Of a DNA stretch of 64,000 nt, positions 35,292 through 43,987 are shown in pieces. The DNA is taken from the NCBI GenBank assembly GCA_002344345.1, contig DDTL01000182.1:1-64000 (forward strand). Reading direction: 5' to 3'. A model generated the notes under the pieces. The model searched no databases. It was not told where the DNA came from and worked only from the letters and a program-made list of their open reading frames with translations. This DNA comes from Saprospiraceae bacterium UBA2365. Its GTDB lineage: Bacteria; Bacteroidota; Bacteroidia; Chitinophagales; Saprospiraceae. A program made the position numbers and the translations under genes. The stretch's first letter is position 1. Each line of letters starts with the position of its first letter.

Positions 35292-35299
35292 CAAAAATA
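35292..35299 (-). promoter_or_regulatory. Candidate -7 box (TATTTTTG) for the FG-GAP protein gene
   Basis: Minus-strand match to TAnnTTTG about 90 bases before ATG 35200, and within the longer alternative reading from 35314. This supports the shorter start. Confidence 0.4.
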
Positions 35300-35326
35300 T
35301 CCAATTAAATCCATGTATTTTCAGCT

Positions 35327-37381
35327 ATGAGTAAAAAATTCAATCATCAGATCATATTTGCCTGGATCACAATATTCATTCTTATAATTTTTCCTGCGCA
35401 AATTATTGTTGCAAATAATGGTTTTGAAGCAGAGCAAGATGTTTCAAAAATACAAATTGTTCAACTAGGGCAATCATTGAACTTCTTTAATCCGACAGCA
35501 AAAGACACTGTAGCGATGAGACTTAAGGTCAACGGAAATGAGGGGAAATACCTTTTTTCCGGTGGTTTTGCAAAAATTGAAGGTTTTGATACAGATAAAA
35601 AAGGAAGGTTGTTATTTATAAAAAACCAAAATCATTATTCTTTATACCATATTTCTCAGGGTTTTGATGGCACATACCGGATCAGGAACATTCCACTCTG
35701 GTTGTCTGTTATTCCTCCGCTTTTGGCTATATTACTGGCACTGTTGTTCAAAGAAGTTGTTTTAGCACTTTTCCTGGGTTTATTCTCGGGTGTTTTCATT
35801 GCCGGAGGCTTAAGAATTGATTCATTTCAATATTTTTTTCTCCAGTTTTTTAACACAGTCACAGATTATCTCGTTCCGACACTAACAGATTTCAGCCACA
35901 TGGCTGTCATTGTATTTTCCCTGATAATTGGCGGAATGGTTGCCATCATTTCTAAAAACGGAGGCATGGCAGGAGTTGTGTCCGGACTTTCAAAATATGC
36001 CAAAACACCTGTAAGCACCCAAATCATCGCCTGGATGATGGGCATTGCTATTTTCTTTGATGATTATGCCAATACATTGATTGTTGGCAATACCATGAAA
36101 AGTATCTCAGATAAATTCAGGATATCAAGGGAAAAACTGGCTTATATTGTTGACTCTACTGCGGCACCGGTTGCCGCAACAGCTTTTATTACAACGTGGA
36201 TTGGCGCTGAATTGGGTTATATAGGAGATGGCATTAAAACATTGGAAGGGATCGATCCAAGTCTGACGCCATATTCCTTGTTTCTGAAATCTCTCAGCTA
36301 TGCATATTATCCGTTTTTAACCTTGATTTTCGTTTTTTTAGTGATCATTTTAAAAAAAGAATTTGGCCCGATGTATATTGCAGAGGAAAATGCCAGAAAA
36401 AACAAAAAAACAGAAAAAAAAGTCAACAACCAGGGAAGCAATGCGGAAGACGAGCATTTTACGCCAGCTCCCGACACGCCGTTACGATGGTTCAATGCAG
36501 TATTACCCGTCATATCTCTGGTCATCATGACAATCCTTGGTTTAATTGTCACAGGTATGCAAAAATCATTTGAGTTGCTCATTCAAAAGAGCCCTGATTT
36601 AGTAAATGATCGTTGGAGTTCTATATGGCAAGAAATACCTATACTCACAGGCAGTCAGTCACTTATTGTAAACGCAGGTTTTGTAATAGGTAATGCTGAT
36701 TCATTTACTGCGCTTTTATGGGGCTCTTTGACAGGCTTGACCGTGGCCATCTACCTGAGTTTAGCTCAACGGTTATTGAAAGTCAATGATACTTTTATAA
36801 CTATGACCAATGGTTTCAAATCGATGATGCCCGCTCTAATGATCCTCGCTCTGGCATGGTCTCTGGCAAAAACGACACAGGAACTCCATACTGCTGAATT
36901 TATAACTTCAGCTTTAGAAGGCTTGTTGCGGCCTGAACTGATGCCTGCCCTTGTTTTTGTTATTTCCGGGCTGATTTCTTTTTCCACCGGCAGTAGCTGG
37001 AGTACAATGGCTATCTTATTCCCAATTGCCCTTCCGGCAAGCTGGACATTGTCCATTCAGGCAGGCATGAGTCCCTTGGAAAGTACTGATATTCTGGTCA
37101 TTACCATAAGTGCCATCATGGGTGCTTCAGTGATGGGTGATCACGCATCTCCCATTTCAGACACGACGATCATGAGTTCTTTGGCATCAGGTTGTGATCA
37201 TGTCCAACATGTCAGAACTCAGCTTCCATATGCATTGACAGTGGGCGTGATCTCTTTCATACTCACTTTACTTTCTGCTTTTTATGTCAATCATTCATAC
37301 TTCAGCGCGATGGGTTTTCCAGTCAGTATCCTGATGATGTATATGATAGTAAGCAAATTCGGAAAAAAAATAAGTAGCTGA
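35327..37381 (+). CDS. NhaC-family Na+/H+ antiporter with extra N-terminal exported domain
   Basis: A 684-residue antiporter of the NhaC type. The membrane core begins near residue 123 (LWLSVIPPLLAILLALLFKEV) and contains family segments such as VFSLIIGGMVAIISKNGGMAG, the DDYANTLIVGNTMKSISDK loop, VDSTAAPVAATAFITTWIGAE, SFSTGSSWSTMAILFPIALP and MGDHASPISDTTIMSS. Before the core is a signal-like helix (residues about 8-28) and a soluble stretch of about 95 residues (residues 29-122) that normal NhaC proteins of about 460-520 residues lack. An internal charged loop (ENARKNKKTEKKVNNQ) is cytoplasmic. The N-terminal domain's fold is not recognised. It ends 16 bases from a convergent gene. Confidence 0.88.
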   Translation: MSKKFNHQIIFAWITIFILIIFPAQIIVANNGFEAEQDVSKIQIVQLGQSLNFFNPTAKDTVAMRLKVNGNEGKYLFSGGFAKIEGFDTDKKGRLLFIKNQNHYSLYHISQGFDGTYRIRNIPLWLSVIPPLLAILLALLFKEVVLALFLGLFSGVFIAGGLRIDSFQYFFLQFFNTVTDYLVPTLTDFSHMAVIVFSLIIGGMVAIISKNGGMAGVVSGLSKYAKTPVSTQIIAWMMGIAIFFDDYANTLIVGNTMKSISDKFRISREKLAYIVDSTAAPVAATAFITTWIGAELGYIGDGIKTLEGIDPSLTPYSLFLKSLSYAYYPFLTLIFVFLVIILKKEFGPMYIAEENARKNKKTEKKVNNQGSNAEDEHFTPAPDTPLRWFNAVLPVISLVIMTILGLIVTGMQKSFELLIQKSPDLVNDRWSSIWQEIPILTGSQSLIVNAGFVIGNADSFTALLWGSLTGLTVAIYLSLAQRLLKVNDTFITMTNGFKSMMPALMILALAWSLAKTTQELHTAEFITSALEGLLRPELMPALVFVISGLISFSTGSSWSTMAILFPIALPASWTLSIQAGMSPLESTDILVITISAIMGASVMGDHASPISDTTIMSSLASGCDHVQHVRTQLPYALTVGVISFILTLLSAFYVNHSYFSAMGFPVSILMMYMIVSKFGKKISS

Positions 37382-37397
37382 TACGTTGAAAAACTGA

Positions 37398-38777
37398 TCA
37401 ATATTCCTCCAGCCCTTTAGCAGCAGATTCATAATCCGGCTCTTTGATCAAATTGTAAAAATCGGGAGATGGTTTTACGCGGCCAAAAGAATCCCAATAT
37501 GCTGCTTTAGTCATACTGTCCCAGTGTATCGAACCATGGAAATATTTGATATTTCCCCAAAAACCATTGAGTGCAAATAATAGTAAGGCTACAAGAAAAG
37601 TATTTTTTATCCATACTTTCTGATGATAAAAAAATTGAGTGATAGCAGCTAAGGGCAATGCCAGGATCGAATAAGAATCGATCATCGGACGCATCCCAAA
37701 ACTTCCTCCGTACCACCATGACCACCAACTGAAAGTGATATAGATATTCAAAAGTATAAATATAAGTACAGGAATAAACAGGTTCTTCAATTTCTCTTTT
37801 AAGAAAAACACACCAGCCAATGCCAGAGTCATAACCGGTGTATATAATAGCCAACCTTTACGATAACTAAATAACCCGTTAATTATCTGTGGGTTATTAA
37901 AAAAGAATTTTTCATTTTCACCATAGGAATAGTATACCCATTGGCCAGTGACATATTTCCAATAAAACAATTGTGGCAGTACCAATACGGTCGCGCTGAA
38001 AACAATGACCAGTATATTCCATTTCTGTCTCCAAAACAATTGTAACTGATCTTTAAGCGACTTAAAATGATATACTCCATAAAACATGAAAATAAATACG
38101 ATGATCAGATTATTAGGTCTTGTAACCGTGATCAATCCGGTCAGCATACCAATCAAAATACTCCATTTAACAGTAGGTTTTTCAAACCATTTGATAGTCA
38201 GCCATAAAAAAATCGCAAACAGACTAAAATTATATAAATGGGACATGGTTGGTTCCCTGGTTGAATAATGCAACAAATTTGTTCCCAAAACCACGATCAG
38301 GATGGTCAAGGCAGCTATGTTTTCAGGGAAATACCTTAAAAGCACTTTTCTAAGAAAAATCAAACCGATCAATAACCAGACGAGACTACCAATGATCAAT
38401 GCGACCCTATAGGGAACTGAAAAACCTGTTGCTTCATATGTATTTGAATTTAAGGCATATAAATGACCAAAAAAGAAAAAAGGAGCATACATCATACTCA
38501 TTCCTGAAGACATTTTTATAACTTTTTTCCCATCTTTGGTAATATTTGGCCAAAATATATATTTTCCTTCTCCATCTCCTTTATCTATAAAATTGAGGGT
38601 AATGTCTTTATAAATAAAAGTTGCCGGCAAATAAGCATAATATGATATAATGTCGTTATAAATGATAAGCTTATCATTACGCCAGTTCTTTTGGTTGAGT
38701 TGCATTCCAGATATAATAAACATCACGAACCCAATGGCATAAATAGTGAGCTTTTTGCTATTTAAAAATTTTTTCAT
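37398..38777 (-). CDS. Polytopic membrane protein, GT39/ArnT-like glycosyltransferase
   Basis: A 459-residue protein with about ten to twelve predicted membrane helices. The first extracytoplasmic loop (YNDIISYYAYLPATFIYKD) carries acidic residues placed like the catalytic Asp/Glu of GT-C/GT39 lipid-linked-sugar transferases. The remaining helices alternate with short loops. GT39-type proteins transfer sugars from polyprenyl phosphate to proteins, lipids or glycans. The specific substrate is unknown, and a mere GT-C-like membrane protein remains possible. Transcribed alone. Confidence 0.65.
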   Translation of the reverse strand: MKKFLNSKKLTIYAIGFVMFIISGMQLNQKNWRNDKLIIYNDIISYYAYLPATFIYKDITLNFIDKGDGEGKYIFWPNITKDGKKVIKMSSGMSMMYAPFFFFGHLYALNSNTYEATGFSVPYRVALIIGSLVWLLIGLIFLRKVLLRYFPENIAALTILIVVLGTNLLHYSTREPTMSHLYNFSLFAIFLWLTIKWFEKPTVKWSILIGMLTGLITVTRPNNLIIVFIFMFYGVYHFKSLKDQLQLFWRQKWNILVIVFSATVLVLPQLFYWKYVTGQWVYYSYGENEKFFFNNPQIINGLFSYRKGWLLYTPVMTLALAGVFFLKEKLKNLFIPVLIFILLNIYITFSWWSWWYGGSFGMRPMIDSYSILALPLAAITQFFYHQKVWIKNTFLVALLLFALNGFWGNIKYFHGSIHWDSMTKAAYWDSFGRVKPSPDFYNLIKEPDYESAAKGLEEY

Positions 38778-38850
38778 ATTAATATTTTAAAGGTGAACAA
38801 AACTAATAATATGGCTTCAAATATCAAATTTCAAATAAATCATTTCAATT

Positions 38851-40386
38851 TTAAACCTGAATTAAGTTACCTCTTTCCAAACAGAATACCCGATCTGAAA
38901 AACGCTCAACCAATTTTTTGTCATGTCCAATGAACAGATAGCTGATCTGTTGATTGACCTTAAAATCGTGCAGCAGTTCAATGATGTTCTCCCTGTTTCG
39001 ATCATCAAGTGAGGATACACATTCGTCCAATACAACAAATTCCGGCTCAAGGATCATTGCCCTTGCTATGGCAACCCTTTGTCGTTGTCCGCCAGATAGC
39101 TGGAATGTAAATTGTTGTTGTTTTTCTTCAGGAATTCCACAATTCAACAGTAAATTTCTGGCACGCTCATTCCTTTCTTTCAAGCTGTTACAAAAGTGAT
39201 GTACTTCCAAGGGTTCTCTCACGATTGACAACACATTCATTCTGGGATTCAATGTGTTGTATGGATTTTGGTAAACGATTTGAAAATGCTTCCGATATGT
39301 TCGCAATTGCGAAGTTGACATACAGGACAGCTCTTCCCCCTTAAATAATACGCTTCCTTTGTCCGCCTGTTCCAAACATAAGATCAACCTGCCCAAAGTA
39401 CTTTTGCCGCTACCGGAAACACCCATCAAGCCAATGGATTCTCCTCTATTTATTTGCATATTAACATCATCAAGTACCTGAACTCTGGCATAAACTTTCC
39501 CGAAAAAATTCCTTCGTTTATACGATTTTGTAAGGCTGGAAACTGTGAACAATGGTGAAGATTGACTATTTGTTGCTTGCAGAGTTGCTCTATATTCGAC
39601 GGACTTCATAAATGGTGTATTATCTGTAACAGAATCAGCGTCATTTTTCCCCTTTTCCAACTCCAATAATTGTCCGTTGCTCATGAACAATTGTCTGCCT
39701 GCAATTTTTTCTGCCTCAGCTTGATCATGGGTAATATATATCAATGCACATCCTGAGTCTTTTTGCATGCTCCATAATAGATCAACTATTTCAGCTTTAT
39801 TTTTTTCATCAAGATTGCTTGTTGCCTCATCAGCTATGAGCAGTTCAGGCTGGCCAATCATAGCCATTGCTATCATCATTCTTTGAAGCTGTCCACCCGA
39901 AAGTTGATGAGGAAAAGCACGATACACAGCTTCCTTTTGTTCAATGCCCAATCTATCCATAAGATTGTAAACCATTGACTTGGCTCTTCCAGGCTTGATT
40001 TTTTGATGAGCCATCAATACCTCAACTATTTGTGAGCCACATGATCTGACAGGATTGAAGCTGGTTGCCGCGTCCTGGAAAATCATCGCAATTTTTGAAG
40101 CCCGGAGTTTTCTCCATTGAGATTTACTTAATGTCGTAAGGTCTGTTTTTATTCCTTCTTCATTGTAAAAGAAAATTTCACCTTGGCTGCGAAAATCCTT
40201 ATACTCCGGGATAAGACCCATAATACTAAGGGCAAGCATGGATTTCCCCGAAGCGGATGAACCCAAAATACAAACTGATTCACCTGCTTTCACTTCGAGA
40301 AAAACATTTTTTAGAATAGAAACTGTTCTGCCTTTATTACCGACAGAAAGTGAAAAATTGGATACTTCAAGAAGTGAATTGCTCAA
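38851..40386 (-). CDS. Fused peptide-type ABC transporter ATPase (DppD-DppF-like)
   Basis: A 511-residue protein with two complete ABC ATPase domains of the oligopeptide/dipeptide importer class. The first has GSSASGKSMLALSIMGLIP, FQDAATSFNPVRS, LSGGQLQRMMIAMAMIG and LLIADEATSNLD. The second has MGVSGSGKSTLGRLILC, QNPYNTLNPRMNVL, LSGGQRQRVAIARAMIL and VVLDECVSSLD. Fusion of the DppD- and DppF-type subunits is a known arrangement. No permease or binding-protein gene is adjacent, so it must work with components encoded elsewhere. Confidence 0.9.
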   Translation of the reverse strand: MSNSLLEVSNFSLSVGNKGRTVSILKNVFLEVKAGESVCILGSSASGKSMLALSIMGLIPEYKDFRSQGEIFFYNEEGIKTDLTTLSKSQWRKLRASKIAMIFQDAATSFNPVRSCGSQIVEVLMAHQKIKPGRAKSMVYNLMDRLGIEQKEAVYRAFPHQLSGGQLQRMMIAMAMIGQPELLIADEATSNLDEKNKAEIVDLLWSMQKDSGCALIYITHDQAEAEKIAGRQLFMSNGQLLELEKGKNDADSVTDNTPFMKSVEYRATLQATNSQSSPLFTVSSLTKSYKRRNFFGKVYARVQVLDDVNMQINRGESIGLMGVSGSGKSTLGRLILCLEQADKGSVLFKGEELSCMSTSQLRTYRKHFQIVYQNPYNTLNPRMNVLSIVREPLEVHHFCNSLKERNERARNLLLNCGIPEEKQQQFTFQLSGGQRQRVAIARAMILEPEFVVLDECVSSLDDRNRENIIELLHDFKVNQQISYLFIGHDKKLVERFSDRVFCLERGNLIQV

Positions 40387-40701
40387 TTTGACAATTTAAT
40401 TACAAATAAAACTAATGAAAACATGCAATACAAAGATATGTGGTAAAAGTATTGAATACAAGAAATATTAGCATCAGTTGCCTCCAACTGGAAATTCATT
40501 AACCGAAAATATTTATCAATTTTACTTTAATGCGTTCTTCTCTTGTTTATCTTACGAGTTTTTACAGTTTATTTAGGTAAACTTACAAAAAGTCATTTAT
40601 TTAGATAAATTATGTATAATTAGTTTTCAATAGACAGAAAATAAATTTGCTTGAGTAATTTTGATAAAATGCTTATCATTGTATAACTTAATTTGGATGT
40701 T
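40387..40701. other. Divergent intergenic region upstream of mbnP-like gene
   Basis: AT-rich and non-coding. A small palindrome (CAGTTG-cctc-CAACTG) lies around 40468-40485. I found no TAnnTTTG promoter box with proper spacing in either direction. Confidence 0.45.
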
Positions 40702-41475
40702 ATGAAGTATATTTTTCCGATAAACTCGTTAGCTCTGTTTTTTTTGCTGCTAACATTTACTGCTTGTGAAAAAAAATCTGACACCGGCGACCTGACGATT
40801 AATCTGGTCCAAAACATCGCAGGTAAACCACTGATAATCAACGAATGGGTTTATCAATCACCTGCAGGCCACCCATACAAACTAAGAAGGTTGCAAAAAA
40901 TTTATTCTGATTTTGAACTGATCAACACTGAAGGTGTCAGTATTCCATTCTCCATGAAACATTATTTTGAATTGGGCAGAACTGAAACAAAAAATTTTGT
41001 TCTTAAAAATATACCTGCCGGAACCTATAACAAGATTAGATTTGTATTCGGACTGAATGAAGCAAGAAATAAAGACAATGCTTACCCGGATGAACTGGAT
41101 ATGATCAATTTCAAATGGCCCACAGCATTAGGAGGTGGTTATCATTACATGAGATTTGAAGTAACAGCTGACTCAATGGGGTCCGGCAAGATAAAAGACT
41201 TCAATCTTCATACAGGCGCAACCTATGGCAATCAAAACTACCTGAACATCACGCTGGAGATGGAGGATATGGTGGTAGATGGCAATAATCATTCGATGGA
41301 TCTCATCATGGATCTTAATGAATGGTTGCAAAATCCATATGTTTACAATTTTGAAACATTTGGCTTTGGGATTATGGGCAATCAGGATGCACAGGAAGTA
41401 TTGAAAGCAAATGGCGTTACAGTCTTTTCAGTCAAAGGCCCATTTCCTGAAAATGAATTCAATCACTTAAAATAA
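40702..41475 (+). CDS. mbnP: MbnP-like copper-binding lipoprotein
   Basis: A 257-residue lipoprotein (MKYIFPINSLALFFLLLTFTAC) of the MbnP family. Family features include the beta-rich core YKLRRLQKIYSDFELI, KNIPAGTYNKIRFVFGLNEA, a conserved Trp followed by Pro (NFKWPTALGGGYHYMRFE), and a His/Glu-rich end. Characterised MbnP binds copper and has a tryptophan oxidised to kynurenine by the partner dihaem enzyme MbnH, which is encoded 13 bases downstream here. The family also occurs outside methanobactin clusters; no methanobactin genes are present. It probably handles periplasmic/outer-membrane copper. ATG 40702 is preferred to 40693 because it starts a normal lipoprotein signal. Confidence 0.85.
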   Translation: MKYIFPINSLALFFLLLTFTACEKKSDTGDLTINLVQNIAGKPLIINEWVYQSPAGHPYKLRRLQKIYSDFELINTEGVSIPFSMKHYFELGRTETKNFVLKNIPAGTYNKIRFVFGLNEARNKDNAYPDELDMINFKWPTALGGGYHYMRFEVTADSMGSGKIKDFNLHTGATYGNQNYLNITLEMEDMVVDGNNHSMDLIMDLNEWLQNPYVYNFETFGFGIMGNQDAQEVLKANGVTVFSVKGPFPENEFNHLK

Positions 41476-41488
41476 ATATAGAATCTGA

Positions 41489-42523
41489 ATGTCCGGAAAA
41501 CTATATTGGGTAGGCTATTTAGTCATTTTTCTTGGTTTAGCTTGCAAGGATGTTCCTGAAAGTGACCTGGGCACATATGACCCAACGCCTTATGAATTGA
41601 AGATCCCAACCAACTACCCGCCTATTTTCATCCCCAAAGGCAATCCTTTAACGGAAAAAGGTGTTCAACTGGGGAAAAAACTATTCTTTGATCCGGTCAT
41701 TTCCTTTAATGGCCAATTTAGTTGTGCTACCTGCCATCAGCCTCAAAATGCATTTTCCGATACGTTGACTTTCTCGAAAGGCATACAAGGCCATTTCATG
41801 GCCATGAATACCATGCCTCTATTTAATATCGGATATTACCAACGGTATTCATGGACGGGCAAAATCAATACCATTGAACTGGATATTGATGTTACGATCG
41901 AAGAGTTGCATAATGGCTGGGAGTCTTTGCTGCTGAAACTTAACAGTGACAAAAATTATCCTGCTTTATTTTATCAGGCATTTGGGAAAACCCCCATAAC
42001 TCAGGATTTGGTAGAAAAGTCGCTGGCTCAATATGTAAGATCCATTATCTCTTTTGAAACAAGGTTTGACAGCATTGTTTCAGGTATGATCACACCAACG
42101 GCTTTGGAAATGCGTGGATACGAACTGTTTTTTACTGAAGAGGGTGATTGCTTTCATTGTCATGTGGATCCTTTATTCACAAACACAGGGTTTCACAACA
42201 ATGCATTGGATGTAATTGAGAAAATGCATCCTGGATTTGAATCTGTTACAGGTTTGGAACTTGACAGAGGAAAATTCAAGGTACCTTCCCTCAGAAATCT
42301 TGCATACACTGCACCATACATGCATGATGGAAGATTTAAAACACTTAAGGAAGTCATTGATTTTTACAGTGAGGGGCTGCAGTATAGTCCGTATGCAGAT
42401 AGTAATATGAAAAATTTACACAAAGGCGGTATACAAATATCCGAAGACGATAAAACTGCTCTTATCGCCTTTTTGATGACCTTAACTGATAAAAAACTAC
42501 CTGAAAAGTATGTTTCCCCCTAA
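41489..42523 (+). CDS. mbnH: MbnH-like dihaem cytochrome c peroxidase-family protein
   Basis: A 344-residue lipoprotein (signal ending LVIFLGLAC). It has two c-type haem sites: CATCH at residues 79-83 and CFHCH at about residue 221, each followed by a proximal/distal region of the bacterial dihaem peroxidase family (RNLAYTAPYMHDGRFKTLKE near the C-terminus). With MbnP directly upstream it forms the MbnP/MbnH pair, where MbnH oxidises a Trp of MbnP to kynurenine to create the copper site. Haem maturation and export genes are not nearby. The enzyme acts outside the cytoplasm. Confidence 0.9.
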   Translation: MSGKLYWVGYLVIFLGLACKDVPESDLGTYDPTPYELKIPTNYPPIFIPKGNPLTEKGVQLGKKLFFDPVISFNGQFSCATCHQPQNAFSDTLTFSKGIQGHFMAMNTMPLFNIGYYQRYSWTGKINTIELDIDVTIEELHNGWESLLLKLNSDKNYPALFYQAFGKTPITQDLVEKSLAQYVRSIISFETRFDSIVSGMITPTALEMRGYELFFTEEGDCFHCHVDPLFTNTGFHNNALDVIEKMHPGFESVTGLELDRGKFKVPSLRNLAYTAPYMHDGRFKTLKEVIDFYSEGLQYSPYADSNMKNLHKGGIQISEDDKTALIAFLMTLTDKKLPEKYVSP

Positions 42524-42741
42524 TTATAAAGATGGAATTTATTAAAACCAGGATAAAAATGGTACAATCATCTTCATTTTCAATTTAATGGCTTTTCTGC
42601 ATTTTTGATCAAATGCATTAACAATAAATCAGAGATTAAACTTGACATTAAAAAAAAGGAAAGGTTATGTCCTTTGGAACTTTCGGGCTTGGGAATCATA
42701 TTTGCCAGTATGATCACATTCATTTATAAAAACGAAATTTT

Positions 42742-43839
42742 ATGAAATATAAAAATATATACGTTGCCGCCAGTTCACAGCATGTTGGAAAAACAACCAC
42801 AACATTAGGACTGGTTTATGCCTTAAAAAACCAGGGAATCAAAGTTGGTTATTCCAAACCGGTAGGTCAGCAATTTCTGGATATCGGTAACTTAAAAGTT
42901 GATAAAGACATCTTACTGTTTTCGGATTTAATTGATTTTGAGATAGTTGCAGAACTTCATAGTCCTGTGATATTAGGAAAAGGTGCGACGGAACTTTTTC
43001 TTGACAATCCTGGATCTTACGATTATAAAGATAGAATTCTAAATGCTTCAGAAAAATTGAATGAGGAATACGAATTGGTCATTTATGAAGGTACCGGACA
43101 TCCGGGCGTGGGAACTGTTGCGGAGATAAGCAATGCCAGGGTGGCAAAGATGTTGGATGCCGGAATAGTGATGGTTGTTGAAGGTGGTATTGGAAAAACC
43201 ATCGACATGATGAACATGACCACTGCACTTTTCAGAGAAAGCAAAGTGCCTATAATAGGCGTAGTGATCAATAAAGTGATGCCTGAGAAAATTGAAAAAG
43301 TTCGGTATTATGTCGGTAAATGGCTGGATATGTGCAACATACCACTATTGGGTGTAGTACCATATGATAAAGTCCTGGCCTATCCCTTGATGGAAACCAT
43401 CAATAAAGCCATCAGAGGTAAAGTTCTGTTCAATGAAGACAAAATGCATAATAAAGTGGCAAATACACTTGCAGGGACATTGATGGATCTGACAGATTTG
43501 AAAGTTCCTGAAGATATCCTTCTGATTTCCAATTCTAAATTTGCCGGGAAAGCTATTGACAGGTTAAAAATGCTGACACATATGTTGAAACTTGAGGAAA
43601 ACCCTTTGGCTGGCATAGTTTTAACAGGACATGATGACCTGGATACAGAGACATTGGGTTACATTGAAAGGCATAAAATTCCTGTTGTTCAAACAGATCT
43701 GGATACATATAGTTGTGTGGTAAGTATTTCTAAAATTGAAGTCAAGATCAACAGACATACTCCCTGGAAAGTAACCAGGGCGATCAACCTCATTCAGGAT
43801 CATGTCAATCTAAATGCGCTGATTTCAAATTTGAAATGA
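42742..43839 (+). CDS. BioD-like P-loop plus DRTGG domain protein
   Basis: A 365-residue protein. The N-terminal P-loop domain (NIYVAASSQHVGKTTTTLGL; YSKPVGQQFLD; VIYEGTGHPGVG) is related to dethiobiotin synthetase. Residues about 212-325 form a DRTGG domain. The same two domains form the N-terminal half of long bacterial phosphate acetyltransferases, but the catalytic Pta domain is absent here. It could be a stand-alone regulator of acetyl-phosphate metabolism or an unrelated NTPase; its role is unknown. Single-gene unit, with 218 bases of AT-rich DNA upstream. Confidence 0.82.
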   Translation: MKYKNIYVAASSQHVGKTTTTLGLVYALKNQGIKVGYSKPVGQQFLDIGNLKVDKDILLFSDLIDFEIVAELHSPVILGKGATELFLDNPGSYDYKDRILNASEKLNEEYELVIYEGTGHPGVGTVAEISNARVAKMLDAGIVMVVEGGIGKTIDMMNMTTALFRESKVPIIGVVINKVMPEKIEKVRYYVGKWLDMCNIPLLGVVPYDKVLAYPLMETINKAIRGKVLFNEDKMHNKVANTLAGTLMDLTDLKVPEDILLISNSKFAGKAIDRLKMLTHMLKLEENPLAGIVLTGHDDLDTETLGYIERHKIPVVQTDLDTYSCVVSISKIEVKINRHTPWKVTRAINLIQDHVNLNALISNLK

Positions 43840-43849
43840 ATGATATATA

Positions 43850-43982
43850 AAGTCTGCGCCGCAAAGTCTTTACCCCCAAATCCCCTCAAATGTGGAAATT
43901 TATTTCGCTGATATTCAATCGTTTACCTTCAGTCTTGCACTGATCGGTGACGATATTAAATTGGACTTTTCGGTGTAGATAG
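43850..43982. repeat. Inverted-end element, copy 2 (MITE-like)
   Basis: Shorter relative of the element at 27331-27545. The left end is AAGTCTGCGCCGCAAAGTCT and the right end, as complement, is TATCTACACCGAAAAGTCC. The shared interior is TTTACCCCC...AAATCCCC and TCGTTTACCTT, AGTCTTG, CACTGA; the right end has AAATTGGACTTT in both copies. The long nested palindromes of copy 1 are mostly absent. It sits between the convergent stops of the DRTGG gene (43839) and the DPM1-like gene (43988). Confidence 0.75.
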
Positions 43983-43987
43983 AATAC

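Noticed and set aside
40468..40485. CAGTTG-cctc-CAACTG palindrome as an operator for mbnP
   Set aside because: Single, short, and not placed relative to any recognisable promoter.
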